Shown: positions 59,373-64,000 of the stretch, piece after piece
Position numbering within the stretch: position 1 is the first letter of the stretch
Layout of the letters: the number at the start of each line of letters is the position of its first letter
Assembly (NCBI RefSeq): GCF_001441165.1
Contig: NZ_CP013126.1
Coordinates: 835,551-899,550, forward strand
DNA from: Acidipropionibacterium acidipropionici
GTDB lineage: Bacteria > Actinomycetota > Actinomycetes > Propionibacteriales > Propionibacteriaceae
Reading direction: 5' to 3'
Length of the DNA stretch: 64,000 nucleotides
The notes under the pieces: model-generated
The model's database searches: none
The model's input: only the letters and a program-made list of their open reading frames with translations
What the model was told of the DNA's origin: nothing
Position numbers and translations under genes: made by a program

Positions 59373-60167
59373 ATGCTCAGCCGAACAGTCCACCAGACCT
59401 CACCCGCACAGGCCGGCGACCCGCTGGCCGGCCACCCGCCCGTCATCATCGCCGACTCCCTGGTCAAGACCTACGGCCCCACCCGTGCTCTGGACGGGGT
59501 CGGCACGATCATCGGGGCCGGGGAGTCGGTGGCCGTCATGGGGCCATCGGGATCCGGGAAGACCACCCTGCTTCACTGTCTGTCGGGCATCCTGGCGGCC
59601 GACTCCGGCTCGGTCGAGCTGCTGACGCCCGAGGGCGGGATCCGCGTCGACGGGCTGGACGCCGCGGGCCGCGCCAGGCTGCGACGCGAGAGGCTCGGAT
59701 TCGTGTTCCAGCAGGGGATGCTGGTGCCCGAGCTGACCGCCGTCGAGAATGTGGCCCTGCCGCTGATGCTCAACGGCGTCGACCGGACGACTGCCGAGGC
59801 CCGGGCCTCGCAGTGGCTGGCCGCCCTGGGGCTGCCGGGACTGGAGGGACGCCGGATCGGGCAGCTGTCGGGGGGTCAGGCGCAGCGGGTGGCGATCGCC
59901 CGCGCCCAGGTCACCGACCCGGCCATCGTCTTCGCCGATGAACCGACCGGCGCTCTGGATTCCCGCACCGCCGAGGAGGTGATGGGGGCCCTGCTGGAGT
60001 CGACCACTGGGCGCGGCCGCACTCTGGTCGTCGTCACCCACGATCTGAACGTCGCCCGGACCTGCGGACGGATCCTCACCCTGGCCGACGGCCGGATCGT
60101 GGCCGATCAGCGGCGTCCGGGCACCGCCGCCCACACCGAGAACAGCAGGCAGGAGGCCCTGCGGTGA
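59373..60167 (+). CDS. ABC transporter ATPase (LolD/MacB-type)
   Basis: 264 residues. Walker A GPSGSGKTT near residue 62, Q-loop FVFQQGMLVPELT, signature LSGGQAQR, Walker B VFADEPTGALDS and H-loop THD. The DEPTGALD form is typical of LolD/MacB-like ATPases paired with FtsX-type permeases, as here. The ATG at 59373 follows GGAG; an ATG at 59334 is an alternative. Overlaps the permease start (GTGA). Substrate unknown; often antimicrobial-peptide or envelope stress related. Confidence 0.9.
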   Translation: MLSRTVHQTSPAQAGDPLAGHPPVIIADSLVKTYGPTRALDGVGTIIGAGESVAVMGPSGSGKTTLLHCLSGILAADSGSVELLTPEGGIRVDGLDAAGRARLRRERLGFVFQQGMLVPELTAVENVALPLMLNGVDRTTAEARASQWLAALGLPGLEGRRIGQLSGGQAQRVAIARAQVTDPAIVFADEPTGALDSRTAEEVMGALLESTTGRGRTLVVVTHDLNVARTCGRILTLADGRIVADQRRPGTAAHTENSRQEALR

Positions 60168-61516
60168 ACGCCACCTGGCCGATCCTGCGGATGCTGGCCC
60201 GCCCCACCCTGGCCGACCGCCGCTCCTGGGCGCTGCCGGTGACCGCCTTCGCCGTCATCGCGACGATCATCCTCGACGTCACCGCCGGCGCAGCGATGTT
60301 CTGGCGGATCCCCGGCGACATGGCGACCACCTACCGAGGGCTGGCCGGAGTCGCCGTGGTGTTGCTGGTGCTGCCCCTGGTGACGCTCGCCTCCTCCGCC
60401 ACCCGGCTGTCGGCCAGACGCCGCGACGACCGTCTGTCGGCGCTTCGGCTGCTGGGGGCGACGTCGGGAACCCTGCGTCTGCTCACCCTCGCCGAGTCCG
60501 GCGCCTACGCCCTCGCCGGATCGTTGATCGGCGTGGTGGGTTACGCCATCACCCTGCCGCTGCTCGCCATGCTGCCCTTCAACGGCGGCCCCATCGGGGT
60601 GGGCTCCCTGCTGCTCGGTCCGCTTCCGCTGCTCGGCGTCATCGCCGCACTGGTGGTGCTGGCGCTGGCGAGCTCGGCGGTGAGCCTGCGACGGGTGGAG
60701 ATCTCCCCTCTCGGGGTGGCGATGCGAAGCTCGGCGCAGGGGGTGTCGAGGATGCGGATCATCGCCGGCGGAGCCCTGCTGGCGGTGGCCGCCGGCGCCG
60801 CTGCGATCGCCCCGAGGCTAGGGATGGCGGCCGCGCCGATCATCGTGATCATGGTCGTGCTCCTGGCGATCGGAGCCGGCCTGACCGTGATCAACATCGT
60901 CGGGCCGAAGCTGCTGGCGGTGCACTTCCGAAGCCGGCTGCGCCGGGCCCGCACGGCGCCGGCCCTGGTGGCCGCCCGGATGGTGCTGGAGTCCCCTAAG
61001 GCGGCCTGGCGTCAGGTCTCGGCCCTCGGCTCGGTGTGCTTCGTCGGCGTGGCGGGCGGGGCCGGGGTGGCGCTGCTGAGCCGGACGTCGGGTTCGGGCG
61101 CCGATCGGGCCGAGGCGATCCTGATCGGCGACATCCGGACCGGCATCATCCTCACCATCGTCTTCGCCTTCGCGACGGTGGCCTGCTCGGTGGGCATCAA
61201 CCAGACGTCGGCGGTACTGGACCGCCGCGACATCGAGGTGGGCCTGGATCTGGTGGGGATGACGGCCGCCGAGCAGGAGGAGGTCAGACGCCGTGCCGTG
61301 CTGGGGCCGCTGTGGTTCGTCATGGCGGTGTCTGTCCTCAGCTCGGTGGCGGTGCTGCTCCCCCTTGTGGGAGCGGCGTTGGTGATGTCACCGGTGACGA
61401 TGGCGGTGACCGCCGGTGTCATCGCCGCCGGCGCCGGAATGGTCGCGCTGGGCCTGAGGGCGACCCACGGCACCCTGGCCGGGGTACTGGAGGAGGGGTT
61501 GGCCAGGGTGGAGTGA
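60164..61516 (+). CDS. FtsX-like ABC transporter permease
   Basis: 450 residues, eight or so membrane helices in two FtsX-like halves. The first half reads RLSARRRDDRLSALRLLGATSGTLRLL; the second has DRRDIEVGLDLVGMTAAEQEEVRRRAVLG, the same motif repeated. The large extracellular loop of MacB is absent, so this is the actinobacterial exporter type. Partner of the ATPase upstream. No adjacent two-component system is visible. Confidence 0.87.
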   Translation: MNATWPILRMLARPTLADRRSWALPVTAFAVIATIILDVTAGAAMFWRIPGDMATTYRGLAGVAVVLLVLPLVTLASSATRLSARRRDDRLSALRLLGATSGTLRLLTLAESGAYALAGSLIGVVGYAITLPLLAMLPFNGGPIGVGSLLLGPLPLLGVIAALVVLALASSAVSLRRVEISPLGVAMRSSAQGVSRMRIIAGGALLAVAAGAAAIAPRLGMAAAPIIVIMVVLLAIGAGLTVINIVGPKLLAVHFRSRLRRARTAPALVAARMVLESPKAAWRQVSALGSVCFVGVAGGAGVALLSRTSGSGADRAEAILIGDIRTGIILTIVFAFATVACSVGINQTSAVLDRRDIEVGLDLVGMTAAEQEEVRRRAVLGPLWFVMAVSVLSSVAVLLPLVGAALVMSPVTMAVTAGVIAAGAGMVALGLRATHGTLAGVLEEGLARVE

Positions 61517-61559
61517 CGGCCCGCCACCGCCCCCTCCTCTCACTAGTGAGGTCTCACGT

Positions 61560-61582
61560 CGCGCCAGAGTCTGCACGGCGCG
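61560..61582. repeat. Dispersed repeat, family B copy 2
   Basis: CGCGCCAGAGTCTGCACG followed by GCGCG matches one arm of the repeat at 15292-15352. It sits in the 123 bp gap between the convergent permease and phosphoglucomutase genes, beside a CTCACTAGTGAG palindrome (61539-61550). Confidence 0.65.
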
Positions 61583-61639
61583 CACCCGACCCGAACAGGG
61601 TCCCCGCCAGGGGTTCGAAGGGGGTTGCCCCCTCGCGAT

Positions 61640-63061
61640 TTAGAGCCCGTACTTGGCCACCACCGCGTCGATGCACCGCTGGGCCGAGGCGGCGTCGGGC
61701 ATCTCGCAGAAGACCCGCAGCAGGGGTTCGGTGCCGGAGAACCGCACGATGATCCAGCCTCCGTTGGCGAAGTACACCTTGATGCCGTCCATGTCGGAGA
61801 TGTGGTCGATCTCGACGTCGAAATCGGGCAGGTCCTGGTCGATGTAGATCCGCTTCTTGAGCCCCTCCTTGGCCTCGGGGGCGAAGGAGAAGTCGTCCTC
61901 GATCATCTCGAGGCGCCCGTAGCGCTTCTCGATGTCGGCGTAGATCTGGGAGAGCGGCTTGCCCTTCCTGGCGATCATCTCCACCAGCAGGGTGCCCGCG
62001 TAGACGCCGTCCTTACCGGCGATGTGGCCCTTGACGGTGAGGCCGCCGGAGGACTCTCCGCCGATCACCGCGCCGGTCTCGGCCATCTTGGAGGACACCC
62101 ACTTGAAGCCGACGGGCACCTCGTAGCAGGTCTGCCCGTGGGCCTCGGCGACCCGGTCGAGCAGGTGGGTGGTGGCGAGGTTTCGCACGCAGGGGCCGAT
62201 CCAGCCCTTCTCCTCCAGCAGGTAGGAGTACAGCAGCACGAGGATCTGGTTGGGGTGCAGGAAGTTGCCCCGGTCGTCGATGATGCCGAGCCGGTCGGCG
62301 TCGCCGTCGGTGGCGATGCCCAGATCGGCGCCGCGTTCGACGACCACCCCGGCCAGAGCCTTGAGGGTCTTGGAGTTCGGGGAGGGCAGGCGCCCGCCGA
62401 AGAGGGTGTCGCGGCGCTCGTGGATGGTGTCGACGTCGCAGCGGGCGGTGAGCAGGATGGTCTGCAGGCAGGTCTTGGAGACCCCGAACATCGGGTCGAG
62501 GACGATCTTGAGGTGGGCGTGGCGGATGACGTCCAGATCCACCTGGTCGAGGATCGAGTCGATGTACCAGTTCATCGAGGTCTGCACCCTCACCAGGCCC
62601 TGTTCGACGGCCTCGTCGCGGCCCAGGGCCTTGATGTCGGCGTCGGCGATGGTGTTGATGTGCGCCTGGAGGGGGCCGGTGACCTCCACCTCGGCGTCGC
62701 GGCCGCCCTCGGTGAAGATCTTGATGCCGTTGTAGGTGGCGGGGTTGTGGGAGGCGGTGATCGCCATCCCGTAGGCGCAGCCCTTGTCGCGGACGGTCCA
62801 CATGATCATGGGGGTGGGGGCGGGGCGGTCGATGACGCGGACGTGGATGCCGTTGCCGGCGAGCACCTCGGCGGCCCACCAGGCGAATTCCGGGGAGAGG
62901 AAGCGCTGGTCGTAGCCGATGACGACGGGGCGGTCGGCCACGTCCTCGTCGTGGATGCGGTCGGCCAGGCCCTGGGCGACCCGACGGACGTTTGCCTTGG
63001 TGAAGGTGTCGGCGATGACGGCCCGCCACCCTCCGGTACCGAACTCGATCTCATCAGCCAT
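61640..63061 (-). CDS. Phosphoglucomutase/phosphomannomutase
   Basis: 473 residues of the alpha-D-phosphohexomutase family. Active-site Ser in TASHNPATYNGIK (about 103-115), metal loop DGDADRLG, sugar-binding GGESSGG and phosphate-binding RFSGTEPLLR. It interconverts hexose 1- and 6-phosphates for glycogen, trehalose or envelope sugar synthesis. Gluco- versus manno-preference cannot be decided from sequence. Start ATG at 63061 gives MADEIEFGTGGWR, the normal beginning. Confidence 0.93.
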   Translation of the reverse strand: MADEIEFGTGGWRAVIADTFTKANVRRVAQGLADRIHDEDVADRPVVIGYDQRFLSPEFAWWAAEVLAGNGIHVRVIDRPAPTPMIMWTVRDKGCAYGMAITASHNPATYNGIKIFTEGGRDAEVEVTGPLQAHINTIADADIKALGRDEAVEQGLVRVQTSMNWYIDSILDQVDLDVIRHAHLKIVLDPMFGVSKTCLQTILLTARCDVDTIHERRDTLFGGRLPSPNSKTLKALAGVVVERGADLGIATDGDADRLGIIDDRGNFLHPNQILVLLYSYLLEEKGWIGPCVRNLATTHLLDRVAEAHGQTCYEVPVGFKWVSSKMAETGAVIGGESSGGLTVKGHIAGKDGVYAGTLLVEMIARKGKPLSQIYADIEKRYGRLEMIEDDFSFAPEAKEGLKKRIYIDQDLPDFDVEIDHISDMDGIKVYFANGGWIIVRFSGTEPLLRVFCEMPDAASAQRCIDAVVAKYGL

Positions 63062-63181
63062 GATTCAACGCTAGTTCCGCACCACGGGAGATGGTCACAT
63101 CCGACGCCGTCCTGCTGTTCGTTCGCGCATCCGAACTGAGCGTCCTGTGCAGGGGCTGTTCACTCGAGGAGGATCGGGAAT

Positions 63182-63246
63182 GAGTTCTGCCATATGTCGG
63201 CCGCGGGGTGGATTATCCACCCGGCGCCCGACATATGGCCGAACTC
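63182..63246. repeat. Nested inverted repeats between phosphoglucomutase and decarboxylase genes
   Basis: Outer arms GAGTTCTGCCATATGTCG (63182-63199) and its near-complement (63229-63246, one mismatch) enclose a perfect inner hairpin GGGTGGA-TTA-TCCACCC (63206-63222). Possible terminator of the decarboxylase gene or a cruciform/operator. Confidence 0.65.
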
Positions 63247-63314
63247 AACGCGGCCGCGGACACGACCCGTTCAGGGAGTCAGCGAACCCTGGCGAGCAAG
63301 GAGGGAGACGACGA

Positions 63315-64000
63315 CTAGAAACTCCCCATCAGGGCCAGCAGCACGCCCCCGGCCATCGCCGAGGCGACCTGACCGGCGGCGTTGGCCCCCATGGCGTGCA
63401 TCAGGACGAAGTTGCCGTCATCCTCCCTGCTCACCTCCTGCTGCACCACCCGGGCGGCCATCGGGAAGGCGCTGATGCCGGCGGCCCCGATGAGCGGGTT
63501 GAAGCCATCGCGGGAGAACACATTGAGCAGTTTGCCGAAGCACACCCCGGCGGCGGTGTCCAGGACGAAGGCGACGAGCCCCAGCACCAGGATCATCAGG
63601 GTCTGCACCTTGAGGAACTGGGTGCCGACCATCGTCGATCCGATCGCCAGGCCCAGCAGCAGGGTGACGATATTGGTGAGTTCGTTCTGGGCGGCCCCGG
63701 TGAGCCGCTCCACCACATGGGACTCCCGCATCAGGTTGCCGAGCATCAGCGATCCGATGAGCGGCAGCGCGAAGGGCACCAGGATGCCCACCACGATGGT
63801 GACGACGATGGGGAAGATGATGCGCGTCCGAGCGCTGATCTGGCGCTGGGAGTAGGCCATCCGGATGGTGCGCTCCTTCTTGGTGGTGAGCAGCCTCATC
63901 ACCGGCGGCATGATGATCGGCACCAGGGACATGTAGGAGTAGGCGGCCACCGTGATGGGGCCCAGCAGGCCGGGGGCCAGCTTCCCGGAGACGTAGATCG
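63315..64000 (-). CDS. Sodium-translocating decarboxylase beta subunit (5' end outside window)
   Basis: The C-terminal ~228 residues of an OadB/GcdB/MmdB-type membrane carboxyltransferase. It couples decarboxylation of biotin-bound CO2 to Na+ export. Visible are YSYMSLVPIIMPPVM, GSLMLGNLMRESHVVERL, TIVxGIxVP-type helices, DTAAGVCFGKLLN, NPLIGAAGISAFPMAARVVQ and a terminal AGGVLLALM helix. The frame stays open to the window edge, so the start is missing. Substrate (methylmalonyl-CoA, oxaloacetate or glutaconyl-CoA) depends on genes outside the window. Confidence 0.93.
   Translation of the reverse strand, partial: IYVSGKLAPGLLGPITVAAYSYMSLVPIIMPPVMRLLTTKKERTIRMAYSQRQISARTRIIFPIVVTIVVGILVPFALPLIGSLMLGNLMRESHVVERLTGAAQNELTNIVTLLLGLAIGSTMVGTQFLKVQTLMILVLGLVAFVLDTAAGVCFGKLLNVFSRDGFNPLIGAAGISAFPMAARVVQQEVSREDDGNFVLMHAMGANAAGQVASAMAGGVLLALMGSF

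Noticed and set aside
1-64000. tRNA, rRNA, CRISPR arrays, IS elements or integrase genes
   Set aside because: None recognised on either strand; the repeats found are palindromes or gene-end duplications, not spaced CRISPR units, and no transposase was seen.

Overview
The window is very GC-rich (codon third positions almost all G/C) and dense with short-overlap operons (ATGA, GTGA, TGATG). It reads as a chromosome segment of a nitrate-respiring actinobacterium. A sodium-type biotin-dependent decarboxylase beta subunit at the right edge, a PKTIDND-type phosphofructokinase and the gene set suggest Propionibacteriaceae (Acidipropionibacterium/Propionibacterium-like). That placement is inference; no rRNA, tRNA or CRISPR array was seen.

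Layout. 1-1584: thiD-thiE behind a TPP riboswitch, minus strand. 1624-2808: a YczE-like membrane protein diverging from a MoaB/Mog-type protein. 2826-15050: one minus-strand super-operon, narK-narG-narH-narJ-narI-regulator-moaA-moaD-moaE-moeA-moaC, joining respiratory nitrate reductase to the synthesis of its own molybdenum cofactor; narG carries a single-base frameshift. 15051-15487: repeats and an operator, then a P450/flavin-protein pair. 17390-20097: hcp and its reductase (NO/hydroxylamine handling). 20244-25298: mobA, a mazEF-like toxin-antitoxin pair, a second MoaB, a TOBE regulator, modA and a fused modBC. Most of the first 25 kb therefore serves molybdenum uptake, Moco synthesis and nitrate respiration.

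25300-35908 looks like a cysteine-attenuated sulfur-scavenging operon. A 30-codon leader peptide ending in a run of Cys codons and a region of competing hairpins precede a complete dipeptide/oligopeptide-type ABC importer. Four thioredoxin/GST-fold genes follow, homologous to glutathionyl-hydroquinone reductase, with catalytic motifs CPFAH, CGWC and CGWS plus one GNAT-GST fusion. A second Cys-rich leader, apparently leaderless, precedes a second importer at 49251-54375, but there both permeases are frameshifted and the double ATPase has lost key segments.

35909-39670 is an accessory islet: an AAA/DUF4143 ATPase, a small GNAT, a lone ribbon-helix-helix protein, a relBE-like pair, and ghosts of dps, crp and an unknown gene. 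Duplicated 3' ends of neighbouring genes mark two insertion boundaries. 39677-48900 returns to anaerobic and stress physiology: dps, a Crp/Fnr regulator, a copper chaperone, a P-type ATPase with an unusual CPG motif, DUF309, DUF488, an NnrS-like membrane protein, a membrane-fused copper nitrite reductase and a Cys-rich regulator. Nar, NirK and Hcp together give nitrate to nitrite to NO, with NO detoxification.

54534-64000 is ordinary chromosome: phosphofructokinase, a SatD-like/membrane/HD-hydrolase trio, succinate-semialdehyde dehydrogenase, an ABC ATPase/FtsX pair, phosphoglucomutase, and the end of a decarboxylase beta subunit.
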